Shown here: positions 45,007-55,177 of the stretch, piece by piece
How the letters are laid out: every line of letters begins with the position of its first letter
Position numbering within the stretch: position 1 is the first letter of the stretch
Origin: UBA9611 sp965237595
GTDB taxonomy: Bacteria > Chloroflexota > Dehalococcoidia > Lucifugimonadales > UBA3495
Assembly (NCBI GenBank): GCA_965237595.1
Contig: CBDEFY010000006.1
Coordinates: 124,001-188,000 of the forward strand
Reading direction: 5' to 3'
DNA: 64,000 bases
The notes under the pieces: model-generated
Database searches by the model: none
What the model saw: the letters and a program-made list of their open reading frames with translations, nothing else
What the model was told of the DNA's origin: nothing
Made by a program: the position numbers and the translations under genes

Positions 45007-45597
45007 GTGGGTCAGGAAAACGGCACCTTCTCCTTTAATTCTGGTATTGGTCCAATCGGAGTCTGTTTGAGAAGATTTCTTGGCGGAAAGGTCCGGCTCC
45101 ATGAGGGGATCATCGGCGCCAATCTCGATGATTGGGAAGGTGAGAGGTGGCTGGACATCCGGCGTATCGACCTGTTGGGGCCAATCATGGAAGCCCGGAT
45201 GGACTCGTGCAAGCTCAAAGGTTTCGACGGTATTGAACCCGATAACGTGGACGGGTTCCTGAATGACACCGGGTTTCCTCTGACCTACGACGACCAGCTT
45301 GAGTACAACATCTGGCTGGCCGAGACCGCCCACGAGCGCGGACTTTCCATCGGCCTCAAGAACGACATGGACCAGATCCCAGATCTACTGTCTTATTTCG
45401 ATTGGGCGTTGAATGAGGAGTGCTTCCAGTACCGCGAATGCGAAACCCTGTTGCCATTCATCGAAGCCGGCAAAGCGGTTTTCAATGTGGAGTACGGTCT
45501 GGAGGCCGGCCAGTACTGCGCCGAGGCCGAGAAACTGGGATTCAACTCCATGAGGAAGAACCTGGACTTAGACGCCTGGCGAGAATCGTGTGACTAG
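45007..45597 (+). pseudogene. GH114-type endo-alpha-1,4-polygalactosaminidase remnant
   Basis: The conserved part GIIGANLDDWEGERWLDIR, GFDGIEPDNVDGFLNDTGFPLTYDDQLEYNIWLAETAHERGLSIGLKND and ALNEECFQYRECETLLPFIEAGKAVFNVEYG is characteristic of the GH114/TM1410 TIM barrel. GIEPDN carries the catalytic acid region. The first third is missing: upstream, pieces resembling SxxEDF and ERSG fall in other frames around 45065-45110, indicating frameshifts. It probably was an exported glycosidase; now broken. Confidence 0.7.
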
Positions 45598-45640
45598 GTG
45601 TGTTCGACCCTTTCGTACTTCCGGCAAGGTTTTTAGGCAC

Positions 45641-45675
45641 AAAACAAACCCCGGGGTGGTTCCCGGGGGTTTGTT
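45641..45675. terminator. Bidirectional terminator
   Basis: ACAAACCCCGGG pairs with CCCGGGGGTTTGT between the convergent GH114 remnant and the lipoprotein gene; A-rich and T-rich flanks are on both sides. Confidence 0.75.
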
Positions 45676-45714
45676 ATCGTCTGGGATTCGCTGTTGGGCC
45701 AGGTCCACTTGTTA

Positions 45715-46878
45715 CTACCAATAATCACTCGTTGGCCCTTCTTTACCGGTGGGGAGAGAGCGCATGATATCGCCGTGGTTGCCGGGCAGGTAGTCGAAGA
45801 AGCATACGCCGTAGTGCCCGAATTCTTGGTCGGCGGCAAAAAGATCCGTCCAGGCCGGATTTGGCGTGACATTGTTCGGCGTTCGCACATCGTAAAGGCC
45901 AAAGTCGACAAAGATGTTTGAGGGGAATATCCCAACCGAAGTGCCGACGACCTCTCCTTGTTCGATCCACACCGGCGGATTGATAAAGCTGGATCTGCTG
46001 TCATCGGCAACGGGAGCCGGCAGGAAGCTGAGTGCGTCCGATAGTATTGGGGACACCACGCGCACGTGATCGAACCGATAGAAAAATCCGCATGGCACCG
46101 AGAAAAACAGCAGGTACTGTTCGTCGCTGCCCTCTAGATATCGGGCTGCTTGTACCAAGTGGGAGCCGATTGGAGCTCGGACCGTGATATTGCCGCCAGT
46201 ATTCGCATCGAAGCGAAATCCGCCATGACCTTTATAGCCACCGCGCACCTGACCGGGCCACAGCGCCGAAGTTACCAAATCCATGTCCACAGGCGTCTGT
46301 AAGCCGAGGGGCTCTGAGCAATCTGGCGGCGTGCCGCTTGGCGACCAACTCGTTCCCTCGAACGACCATCTAACGCCGGATGTAGCGCCGGAAGTGACGG
46401 TATGACCGTCATTGCTTGTGGCCTGTTGCGTTTCGTTTGACCCCGCATGAGCGGCTTCGGGAGTGGGCCCTTGAATGGGTTCGGACGCTGTTGCAACAAC
46501 AGAATTGGGTAGCTCTGAATTCCGCAAGAGCGTCGGTGTGATTCTTTCGGTGCGTACCCCGGTCGTAACCGTGAGGTCAAGCGCGATCGATTGGTTTGTC
46601 TCTTTAGAGGTGATGCCTTCTATGTGCCAATGCAACTTCGCCTTTTCGCCCGGATGTACGAGTAGGGTTTCTCCTTGGTAGGAAGAGGGCGGAATCATTT
46701 TGTATTCAATCCGGTCCCAACTGGCCCGAGACGGGAATTTTCCCCAGGTGCCGCTGTATTGCGCCCGCGGACTGCCGTTCTCCGTGAACGTCATCTTTGG
46801 CGACTTAAATTCAATGACTTGGTCGCTTTCGTTGTAGGCCAAAATTTCCGTCTCGTCCGCAGAGAGATTGCTGAAATC
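45715..46878 (-). pseudogene. Lipoprotein with M23-like C-terminal domain, 3' part (gene split by IS copy 3)
   Basis: Continues the reading frame of 48583-48212 once the IS and one ATC duplication are removed (WPLDFSNLSADETEILAYNE); the complete protein would be about 510 residues. After two beta-domain regions, GQVRGGYKGHGGFRFDANTGGNITVRAPIGSHLVQAARY and CGFFYRFDHVRVVSP resemble the M23/lysostaphin fold arrangement. The metal ligands are only partly recognisable, so peptidase activity is uncertain. The separated piece has no signal peptide. Confidence 0.7.
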
Positions 46879-46950
46879 TGAGGTGGACCCGGAAATTCGG
46901 ACAGGTGGTTAAGTGAGAGTTCTGCTCCTAAAATAGCCACAGCTGTTGCT

Positions 46951-47253
46951 GTGAGGGAGGAGTGGGACATGTCAAAAGAGCGGAGGAAGCACAGCCCAAC
47001 ATTCAAGGCCAAGGTGGCCCTGGAAGCGGTGAAGGGTGAAGAGACGGTGGCCCAACTGGCCGCCCCCTACGAGGTCCATCCCGGGCAGATCCAGGCCTGG
47101 AAGAAGTCCTTGTTGGAAGGAGCGGTCGGCGTCTTTGGTGGGAACCAAGACAAACGCCAGAAGAGCGATGCGGTCCTTGTTGCCCGGCTCTATCAGCAGA
47201 TCGGCCAACTGAAGGTTGAGCGGGATTTCTTGGCGGAGAGGCTCGGTCCATGA
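46951..47253 (+). CDS. IS3-family OrfA (copy 3)
   Basis: 100 residues, one Arg-to-Pro change in the helix-turn-helix (LAAPYEVH), which could weaken DNA binding. Confidence 0.92.
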   Translation: MREEWDMSKERRKHSPTFKAKVALEAVKGEETVAQLAAPYEVHPGQIQAWKKSLLEGAVGVFGGNQDKRQKSDAVLVARLYQQIGQLKVERDFLAERLGP

Positions 47254-48197
47254 GCCGGGAGCGGCGGCGGGAGATGGTGGACCGGCGGCACCCAGCCTTG
47301 TCCACAGTGAGACAGTGCGCCTTACTGAGCATCAGCAGGTCCAGCCTAAACTACCGGCGCAAGGGGACTTGCTCGGAGAACCTGACCGTGATGAAGGCGA
47401 TGGACCACCAGTACCTAAGTACCCCCTTCTACGGGTCGCGGCGCATGAGGGTCTGGCTGGGCACTCAAGGTCACAGGGTGAACCGGAAGCGGGTCCAGCG
47501 TCTGATGCGGACCATGGGACTACGTGCCATCTACCGGTGGCCCCGGACCAGCAAGCCGGGGCCAGGGCACAAGGTGTATCCCTACCTCCTGAGCGGCATG
47601 GAGATCACCAGACCAAATCAGGTGTGGGCCGCCGACATCACCTACATCCCCATGGCCAAGGGTTTCTTATACCTGGTGGCCATCATGGATTGGTACACGC
47701 GGTACGTGGTGGCCTGGCGTCTTTCCAACACCTTGGATGCTGATTTCTGTGTCGAGACATTGGAGGAAGCGCTTGGCAAGGGGAAGCCAGAGGTCTTCAA
47801 CACCGACCAGGGCAGCCAGTTCACCGGCGAAGCCTTTACCGGTCTCCTAGAGCAGCACGGAGTGAGAATCAGCATGGACGGGAAGGGACGACGCTACACC
47901 GACAACATCTTGTTGGAGCGGCTGTGGCGCACGGTTAAGTACGAGGAGGTCTACCTGAAAGCCTACTCCAACGGGCGAGAAGCCAAGGCCGGGCTTGACG
48001 CATACTTCAGCTTCTACAACAACCAAAGACCCCACCAGGCCTTGGGCTACCGGACACCGGCTGAGGTGTTCAAAGGAGACTTGGCGCCATCAGATGAACG
48101 GTCAATCAATGGGAAACGGGCACCGAACGGAGCGTTCTCAGACCTTGGAAAGACGGCGGAACTCCCACTTAGTTTTGCACCAAACCTGTCCAACTGA
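47250..48197 (+). CDS. IS3-family OrfB transposase (copy 3)
   Basis: 315 residues. An in-frame ACG triplication near 47889 adds one Arg (GKGRRYTDN). The DDE residues are unchanged. Confidence 0.92.
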   Translation: MSRERRREMVDRRHPALSTVRQCALLSISRSSLNYRRKGTCSENLTVMKAMDHQYLSTPFYGSRRMRVWLGTQGHRVNRKRVQRLMRTMGLRAIYRWPRTSKPGPGHKVYPYLLSGMEITRPNQVWAADITYIPMAKGFLYLVAIMDWYTRYVVAWRLSNTLDADFCVETLEEALGKGKPEVFNTDQGSQFTGEAFTGLLEQHGVRISMDGKGRRYTDNILLERLWRTVKYEEVYLKAYSNGREAKAGLDAYFSFYNNQRPHQALGYRTPAEVFKGDLAPSDERSINGKRAPNGAFSDLGKTAELPLSFAPNLSN

Positions 48198-48211
48198 TTG
48201 GGTCCACCTCA

Positions 48212-48583
48212 ATCAAGGGGCCAATAATATTCAAGCGTCAGGCCGTTCTGTTGATAAAATACAGCGTTTTGAACTTGCGACCGGCCGGTGGATGATTGTG
48301 CTGCCGGTGCGTGTTGATTGCCGGAGTCAACTGTTGGCGCCGGCTGGGGCGCTGGGGTCGGCTGTTCAGAATGGTTCGAAGCTGGAACTATGGTTTGTGT
48401 AGGCCGTTCTTCCGGTGCGGATGTTGCAGCGGGCACTGCCGTGGGGCTGGGCGGAAGGCCGGGCGTCGCAGCAGGAGTTGCGGTTGCCGGTGCCGGCACC
48501 TGGATAGACGGTGCTTGGCATGCGACAAGAAGAAAGGGAGTTACGGTGACCATTAGACCGAATGCCAGACTGCGGAAGCTCAT
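48212..48583 (-). pseudogene. Lipoprotein, 5' part (signal peptide and linker)
   Basis: MSFRSLAFGLMVTVTPFLLVACQAPS is a lipoprotein signal peptide with lipobox LVAC. A long Pro/Thr/Ala-rich linker (ATPAATPGLPPSPTAVPAATS) typical of Chloroflexota exported proteins follows. The frame meets IS copy 3 at 48211 after LTLEYYWPLD. The remainder lies at 46875-45715. Confidence 0.8.
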
Positions 48584-48754
48584 AAATCGATACTAGCAAG
48601 AGCCGGGCGTTAATTCGAACCGGTGTATGGCCATGCGGCGTGGGCGTGAATCGAAAGACCCGTGCTCATTCGCCGGGCCCGGCATCACCGGCTGGGCGTC
48701 ACCACCTAGCCGATCGACAGTGGACCGCAAGCGGAACCCCGGTCCTACGTCTAG

Positions 48755-49201
48755 GGCAGCCCCCAGGCCAAGGACGTGGGGCCGGGCGAGGTGGCCTTGG
48801 GCAAGAACTGGCAGGTGACTGCGGGCCTAGCGGAGCACGTCCAGCCGTGGTTGGACTCCCTGGCCTACCGGGTGGACACCCCCGAGGGCAGCGTGGTCTT
48901 CACCGGCGACACCCAGCCCTGCGACACGGTGCGGGAGTTGGCCCGCGACGCCGACATGATGCTCTGCATATGCTGGGACGACCAAGCGGTGATGAACGAT
49001 GTCAACGAAGCCAACGGTCGCTGCGGCACCACCGGCGCCGCTCAACTGGCCCAAGAAGCCGGCGTGAAAAAGCTGGTCCAAGTCCACATGGGCCCCAACC
49101 TCTCATCCGAAACCCCTTTCGACCGCCATTACGAAGAGATGACCCCCATGTACCACGGGGAGATTGTCTTCTCGGAAGAATTGCTGCGGTTGGAGGTTTA
49201 G
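48755..49201 (+). pseudogene. MBL-fold metallohydrolase, C-terminal part
   Basis: GSPQAKDVGPGEVALGKNWQVTAGLAEHVQP, SVVFTGDTQPCDTVRELARDADMMLCICWDD and a C-terminal VHMGP correspond to the second half of an RNase Z-like metallo-beta-lactamase fold. The HxHxDH metal site that should precede is absent. A TAG at 48752-48754 lies directly upstream in frame. A GTG at 48776 could start a fragment but not a working enzyme. Confidence 0.65.
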
Positions 49202-49244
49202 GGTGCTAAAATGCCAACGAACCCGCCCCCCCTGGAGTCACACC

Positions 49245-49805
49245 GTGCAAGCACAGATCAAACACCTGACCACAGCCGACCTGGAAGCGGGGCTTGATGA
49301 GATTCGTAATGCGCCCAAGGACCAGGTCATTCTGGACATGATTGTCCGGCGTCCCGAGGACGAGGCACGGGGGGTCATCGAAATCGGAGAGCTGGACACG
49401 GTGGCGGGACTGGTGGGGGACAACTGGCAGTCACGGCCCAGTTCCCGCAGCGCCGACGGAAAGGCCCATCCCGACATGCAAATCAATATCATGAACTCCA
49501 GGGTCACCGCCTTGGTGGCCCAGAACAAGGACCGCTGGCAGTTGGCCGGCGACCCGTTGTTCGTGGACTTTGATCTCAGCAAAGATAACGTGCCCCCTGG
49601 CACCAAGCTGGTAATCGGCTCGGCGGTGCTTGAGGCCACGGACCAGCCCCACACCGGCTGCCAGAAATTCTCCGGCCGTTTCGGCGTCGACGCCCTGAAG
49701 CTGATCAGTTCCCCCACCGGCAAGGAACTCCAACTACGGGGTATCTGCGCCAAGGTGGTACAGGGCGGTCAGATCAGGACTGGCGATACAGTAAGAAAAC
49801 TCTAG
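49245..49805 (+). CDS. MOSC domain protein
   Basis: 186 residues from GTG 49245, chosen for GGAG 8 bases upstream. MNSRVTALVAQNKDRWQLAGDPLFVDFDLSKDNVPPGTKLVIGSAVLEATDQPHTGCQKFSGRFG contains the conserved Cys of MOSC sulfur-carrier domains. MOSC proteins handle activated sulfur for molybdenum cofactor sulfuration or detoxification of N-hydroxylated compounds. It stands alone upstream of a serine hydrolase. Confidence 0.85.
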   Translation: MQAQIKHLTTADLEAGLDEIRNAPKDQVILDMIVRRPEDEARGVIEIGELDTVAGLVGDNWQSRPSSRSADGKAHPDMQINIMNSRVTALVAQNKDRWQLAGDPLFVDFDLSKDNVPPGTKLVIGSAVLEATDQPHTGCQKFSGRFGVDALKLISSPTGKELQLRGICAKVVQGGQIRTGDTVRKL

Positions 49806-49855
49806 GCAAAAAGCCCTAAGCCAATCATTTAACCAACAACACCGGAGGCGACACC

Positions 49856-50965
49856 GTGGCCACATTGACCACGCCCGACGCAGTAGCGATGGACACCCAG
49901 AAATTGGAGCAGGTCAAACAACTGTTCCAACGGCAGATCGACGAGGGCCTTCATCCGGGGGCCGGCCTGGCGGTGTACCGCTACGGCAATCTGGTGCTGG
50001 ACATCCATGGCGGCTTCACCGACACCGGGTCCAGTCGGCCCGTTACGACCGATACCATGTTCGTGCTGATGTCCTCCACCAAACCATTGACGGCATCCTG
50101 CCTCTACATGCTGAAAGAGCGCGGAAAGATCGCCTGGGACGACCTGGTGTCCAAGCACTGGCCCGAGTTCGCCCAGAACGGCAAAGAGACGGTTACAATC
50201 CGGCACATCCTGACCCACCGGGGCGGGTTCCCCCAGACCCCGGAGTCCCTGCCCTGGACCGATTGGCCCGATTGGAGCAAAGTGACCCGGGCCATGGAAC
50301 AGGCGACCCCTATCTACGCCCCCGGCGAGACGCTGGCCTACCACCCCATCAACTACGGCTGGGTCATCGCCGAACTCGTGCGGCGGGTTGACGGCCGGAC
50401 CTTCGACAGGTTCATCGCGGAAGAACTGGCCGCGCCTCTTGGCATGGACAACACCTACGTGGGCCTGCCACCGGGCTTGGAAGTCCGGGTGTCGCCAATG
50501 CATCTGATGGAAGACGACGCCGATCCCAACGGCTATAGCGCAACTTTCAGCAATCCGGTGGTGCTTCAGTCCATCGTGCCCGGCGCAGCAGGTGTCGCCA
50601 CGGCGGGGGACCTGGCCCGGTACTACGCCATGATGGAGCGCAAGGGAACCCTGGATGGGTCAACGGTGATCAAGCCGGAGATGGTGGACGAAGCGGTCGA
50701 ATTGCAGGTGGAGGGCATCGACCAATCGTTGGGCCTCTTCGCCCAACGATCCCTGGGCCTGGCCCTAGCCGACGAGCGCATGGGAACCCCCACCGGAGAC
50801 CCGCTGAAGACCTTCGGCCACGGCGGCGCGGGCACGTCCATCGGATGGGCCGACTTCGACTCGGGCCTGGCCGTGGGCTACATCACCAACGGCTTCCGGG
50901 GCAGTGTCACCAACAACGCCAGACTGGCCGCCGTCTCCCAAGCCGTCCGCGACGCCTGTATCTAA
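49856..50965 (+). CDS. Serine beta-lactamase-like hydrolase (class C family)
   Basis: 369 residues from GTG 49856 behind CCGGAGG. SSTKPLTASCLYML holds the SxxK nucleophile motif. YHPINYGWVIAELV is the YxN-like motif region, and FGHGGAGTSIGWAD carries the HGG (KTG-equivalent). HILTHRGGFPQ is typical of EstB/LACTB-like esterases. No signal peptide is seen, so an esterase or amidase role in the cytoplasm is more likely than antibiotic resistance. Confidence 0.87.
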   Translation: MATLTTPDAVAMDTQKLEQVKQLFQRQIDEGLHPGAGLAVYRYGNLVLDIHGGFTDTGSSRPVTTDTMFVLMSSTKPLTASCLYMLKERGKIAWDDLVSKHWPEFAQNGKETVTIRHILTHRGGFPQTPESLPWTDWPDWSKVTRAMEQATPIYAPGETLAYHPINYGWVIAELVRRVDGRTFDRFIAEELAAPLGMDNTYVGLPPGLEVRVSPMHLMEDDADPNGYSATFSNPVVLQSIVPGAAGVATAGDLARYYAMMERKGTLDGSTVIKPEMVDEAVELQVEGIDQSLGLFAQRSLGLALADERMGTPTGDPLKTFGHGGAGTSIGWADFDSGLAVGYITNGFRGSVTNNARLAAVSQAVRDACI

Positions 50966-51109
50966 GCCGTTCACGGCGTTTTCATGGTGTCTCTGCGCCC
51001 TAGCTCGGGGATGGCCCTTGGCTGCATCCGCTTCGGTGTTTCCTTACGTATCTAATCCAGATAACCGAACATCGCCACTGCGGATTTGCCTATGGTTGAG
51101 GGATGAAAT

Positions 51110-51994
51110 ATGGAAACTACCAATAGATTCCTGGGTGGCAGCATGTCCCGGCGCGCCTTTCTCAGCCGGCTGGCCTTGGTCGCGGGCGGCTCGGCCGTTG
51201 CTCTGGCCTGCGGCTCTGAGGCCACGGCCATCGCTCCCACCGCCGCGCCGAGTCCGACAGCCGAGCCCACCACGGCGCCGGCGCCCGCTGCCGGGGACTC
51301 AATCGAGGCCGGTCCAGTGGAGTTCGACGCCGAAGGAGAGAAGTTGCAGGGGTATCTGTCCAGACCAGCTCTCCCCGGACCCCATCCTGGGATCGTGGTG
51401 GTGCACGAGAACCGGGGGCTGCTGCCCCACTTCTTGGACCTGACCCGCCGGTTCGCGCGGGAAGGGTACGTCGCCCTGGCCGTGGATTTGCTCTCCCGGC
51501 AAGGGGGCGCGGATTCCTTTGCCGACGACAACGCGATGCGCGACGCTCTGCGCCTTATCCCCACCGATCAGGTCGTACACGACGGCAACGCCGCCGTGAA
51601 GTTCCTGCAAGACCAGCCCTACGTCCGGAGCGACCGGGTCGGCGCTACGGGGTTCTGTTTCGGCGGCAGCATCGTGTGGCTGATGGCCGTTGGCAATCCG
51701 GAACTGCGCGCGGCGGTCCCTTTCTACGGCAGCGCTCCGCCCCTGGAGGACGTGGCCAACCTACAGGTACCGACGCTGGGGATCTACGCCGAAGAGGACG
51801 CACGCATAAACGCGGGAGTGGCGGCCCTGGAAGACGTACTGAAAGCCGAAGGGAAGAACTATAAATTCGTGACCTATCCCGGGGCCAACCACGCGTTCTT
51901 CAACGATACCGGCAGCCGCTACCACCCCCAGGCCGCCGAAGGGGCCTGGATGGAAGCCCTGGACTGGTTCGAAGACCATCTGATGGATTCCTAG
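51110..51994 (+). CDS. Dienelactone hydrolase family protein, Tat-type lipoprotein
   Basis: 294 residues from ATG 51110 with GAGGGATGA upstream. The N-terminus SRRAFLSRLALVAGGSAVALAC is a twin-arginine signal with a lipobox Cys, followed by a Thr/Pro/Ala linker. The catalytic core has GIVVVHENRGL, nucleophile GFCFGG (Cys), the acid in YAEEDARIN and the His in PGANHAFFND. The enzyme hydrolyses cyclic lactone esters. It should be exported folded through the Tat system encoded at 25-26 kb and anchored outside the membrane. Confidence 0.9.
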   Translation: METTNRFLGGSMSRRAFLSRLALVAGGSAVALACGSEATAIAPTAAPSPTAEPTTAPAPAAGDSIEAGPVEFDAEGEKLQGYLSRPALPGPHPGIVVVHENRGLLPHFLDLTRRFAREGYVALAVDLLSRQGGADSFADDNAMRDALRLIPTDQVVHDGNAAVKFLQDQPYVRSDRVGATGFCFGGSIVWLMAVGNPELRAAVPFYGSAPPLEDVANLQVPTLGIYAEEDARINAGVAALEDVLKAEGKNYKFVTYPGANHAFFNDTGSRYHPQAAEGAWMEALDWFEDHLMDS

Positions 51995-52004
51995 GAAGAA
52001 GCGG

Positions 52005-53291
52005 TCAACTGCGGTGTGGATTTCCAACGGCGCCGGCAAAGGCCTGCTCGAATGCGTCCACGCTCATGTTGGCGGCCTGGGCCATTATCGACTTGAAGTG
52101 ACTGTCCTTCAAGTCCTCCGGCTCCAGCCTAATCATGTATTCCCGCGCCACCGCATAGTATTCCGAGTTAATGTCGACCGTTCGCACCCGGATGCGGCCG
52201 GTGTCCGGGTCCCTCAGTTCATCAAAGCCTAACACTTTCCGTTCCCCGTTCACCTGGCAGATCAGGCCCCCGAAACGCAACCGCTCGTCGTCCGTATCGG
52301 ATAACAGGAACCGGACCGCGCCGTAACCCAGGGTGCGAGTGTAGTCGATGTCGAACGGTATTGGTGGAGCACACCGAAGCTCGTATCCGAGCGTAACACC
52401 CACAATCGCGATCTGCTCGCCCCTTGTGGCGAAGGCCTGTTGGACGTGCCTCCGCAAGATGATTGCCAACGGGATGTCGTTCAAGCTGATGTGGCCGTAG
52501 GCATCATGCTCCACGGTGACACCGGGCAGGTTCGCCAATTCGTCTGCGGACAGCTTTTCGGCAATCCCCTCCGCAATCACGGCAACGCCATGATTATTCC
52601 CCATCACCCGCCGCTTCAAGATTGCGCCTTCCAAGACCTTGGAGACTTCGTCTAGACGCGGCCCGTCTTAAGGGAACTCCTCCGGAATCAGGACCAGCGT
52701 GGCTCCCGCGGCTTTGCCGATTCCCAAAGCTAGGTGGCCCGCCTCCCGCCCCATCACCACTACGAAATACCACCGGTTGGTGGTCCGGGCTTCTTCCATC
52801 AGGTTGAGCACCGCTTCAGTCCCGACCTCACGCACGGTCTCAAACCCGAACGTGGGCTACCCTCCTGGCAGGGGCAGATCGTTGTCGATGGTCTTGGGTA
52901 CGTGGGCAACTTTGAGTCTACCATCGGCAGCCCTGGCGACCTCTGAGGCGCCAAATGCTGTGTCGTCGCCCCCGATGGTGACCAGGTAATTGATACCGAG
53001 TTCTTTGATGCCGTCCACGGTCCGCCGGAGGTCCTCTTCACTTCGGGCTGGATTGGTACGGGAAGTCCGGAGGATTGAGCCGCCCTGTGAGTGGATCCGG
53101 GAAACATCGGAGATTTCCAGTGACCGGACCATGTCGGTCCGGCCATCGGCCAGATGCTTCCACCCATCGAGAATGCCCACGACCGACAGGCCGGAATTCA
53201 CGGCCTCGATTGTCGCGGCGCCAATGGCGCTGTTGATGCCCGGGGCAGGTCCGCCACCGACGAGAATACCCATCCGCTCTGTCTTATTCAT
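52005..53291 (-). pseudogene. 6-phosphofructokinase with two in-frame stops
   Basis: Reading through TAG (52859-52857) and TAA (52670-52668), the frame is 428 codons, full length for a PPi/ATP phosphofructokinase. MGILVGGGPAPGINSAIGAATIEA and YLVTIGGDDTAFGAS are the nucleotide and substrate loops, and HVPKTIDNDLPLPGG is the catalytic loop. After the first stop come PTFGFETVREVGTEAV and MGREAGHLALGIGKAAGATLVLIPEEFP. After the second come DGPRLDEVSKV and GVTLGYELRCAPPIPFDIDYTRTLGYGAVRFL. No frameshift is present. It is convergent with the dienelactone hydrolase gene. Confidence 0.88.
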
Positions 53292-53437
53292 ACTGCTATC
53301 ATCCCCAGTTAGTTGGGTTATTATCCAGCCGCATCTCTTGCAGTATGATGACCGAAGATTCGGTATCGATCCATCGCACCATTGGTCGACGCCCTGGCAA
53401 TTCCGCGCTGCCTGGGAAATGCTTCCTCAGGCCCGGG

Positions 53438-54454
53438 CTACTCCATCACAAAAACGCATTTCCCCGTCTTCGCGCCATCGAATTCCTTGAAGGCCTCCAC
53501 CGCTTGGTCCAGCGGGTAGCGGTGGGTGTTGAGCTTCTTCAATGGGGCTTTGGTGTCCACGAAGAACCGTTCAATCTCGATCAACTCCGACTTGCTGAAG
53601 GTCCAAAACCCGAAGATGGTGGCCACCTTGAAGATGACGTCGCGGTTGAAGTCGATCTCCGCTGGGCCGCCGACCCCCACATAGCAGCAGCGGCCGAAGG
53701 GACGCAGACACTCCAACACCTGCTGGCGCGCGGTGGGGTTGCCCGAGGTCTCCTGGGAGGCAGTGGCGCCCAGCCCGCCGGTCAGTTCCCGGATGGCCTC
53801 CACCGGGTCGACATCCGAGCTGTTAATCACGTGGTCCGCGCCCAACTCCTTGGCAAGGTCCAAACGCTCCGGCACGATATCCACGGCGATGACTTTCGCG
53901 CCCATGGCCTTGGCCGACAATGTCCCGCTCAGTCCCACCGGACCCTGGCCGAACACCGCCACGACGTCCCGCCCCGAGATGTCCATCTTTTTGAGGCCGT
54001 TCCAGGCAGTGCCGGTGCCGCAGGAGATGGCCGCGCCCTCCTCGAAGGACAGTTCGTCATCAAGGAGCACCAGGCTCCGCGACGGCACCAATATGTAGTC
54101 GGCGTTGGCCCAGTGGCCCGTGCCGCCGCCGAAGGTTATGCGCCCCTGTGGGCAGAGCTACTCGTAGCCCATGGAGCAGTTCTCGTAGACCCCGCAACCG
54201 GCGTAGTGATGGCAGATGACCCGGTCACCCACCTTGATTCCCGGGGGCGCGCCGGGCGCCAGCTCCTCGATGACCCCGCAGGGCTCGTGGCCGGTAATCA
54301 TATCCGTCGGTTCCGAGCCTCGGTAACGGTGGAGGTCGGTGCCGCAGAGACCCGAGGCCCGCACCTCGAGCACCGCCTCGCCTGGCCCGGCATGGGGGTC
54401 TGGGAACTCCCGAATCTCGGCCTGCCTGTTCCCCGGAAATGTCACTCCGCGCAT
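53438..54454 (-). pseudogene. Zinc-dependent alcohol dehydrogenase with one amber codon
   Basis: 338 codons, normal for the medium-chain dehydrogenase family. RASGLCGTDLHRYRG has the catalytic Zn Cys. ITGHEPCGVIEELAPG has the His and Glu, CGVYENCSMGYE follows, then TAG at 54160-54158. The frame resumes in phase with LCPQGRITFGGGTGHWANADYILVPS, GTGTAWNGLKK and the Rossmann motif VAVFGQGPVGLSGTLSAKAMGAKVIAVDI. The only defect is the single stop, replacing Trp or Gln in the family. Substrate is unknown; recent inactivation is the simplest view. Confidence 0.88.
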
Positions 54455-54576
54455 GTCGTTTTCTCCTGCCTGCCGTTCCCCCTCCCGTTTCCCCTCCCGT
54501 TCCCCCTCAATAACTCGTTCCGGACATTTTAACCGCCTCGCCCACCCCGGCGCATCACCGGGTTATAATCTCCCCA

Positions 54577-54895
54577 TGGGCAATTCAAAAGGAAAAAATC
54601 AGAACGGGCCACCGCAGCAAAGATCGCCGGGCTCATCGCCGGGGCCGTGGCGCTGGCGTTGACCGGGTGCGGCGGTGAGGCGGTATCACCGCTGTTCAAC
54701 AGGTCAAGCACGCCGGCTGATCTGCCGACGCCCTTATCGGCATCATCGGGCTGGACGGACATACTCGAGGTGTCGGTCACTGGAGATCCGGGGTACTATT
54801 TTCTGTTCGTGACGGTGAGGAACCCCGACACCGGATGCGGTTCCTACGCCGATTGTACACCGCACACTTTTATGGGGTGTCAAGCACTGAACTGA
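54577..54895 (+). pseudogene. Small lipoprotein with frameshift in an A-run
   Basis: ATG 54577 starts MGNSKGK; after the A6 run the reading must shift for the signal peptide KIAGLIAGAVALALTGCGG with lipobox LTGC to appear. Continuation is a short exported domain (TDILEVSVTGDPGYYFLFVTVRNPDTGCG) to 54895. One missing A, a sequencing error or slippage at the run would join the parts into about 106 residues. Function unknown. Confidence 0.5.
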
Positions 54896-55177
54896 CGGTC
54901 CCCTGCTCCGTTCTAAGGGTAAAGAAAACCCTCAATTATCCCCAGGCCTCGCTCGGCAGGCCTAGTTAATGGTCACACCACAAGTTGCTGGAAAACATCC
55001 TCCTGGCTCGGGCGTCTTTTTTGACGGCTATTCGGTAAACGGATGATGGACTAATCATACTTTTGGGTGAATCAATATCCGTCGCTTTGCCGATGACGTA
55101 CGCCTGCTGCAAGTGCAATGATGTGTCAACGAGTCGCCATGAGAGCGACAACCACTATCGAACGGAGAGTGACTTAC
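54896..55177. other. Intergenic interval, nothing recognised
   Basis: About 280 bases without a supported ORF. The ribosome site of the next gene (ACGGAGAG) is at its end. Confidence 0.4.

Larger units (their letters stand above)
46879..48211 (+). mobile_element. IS3-family element, copy 3 (1333 bp), TSD ATC
   Basis: Flanked by ATC at 46876-46878 and 48212-48214. It is 3 bp longer than copy 1 because of one extra codon in OrfB. It splits a minus-strand lipoprotein gene. Confidence 0.97.
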
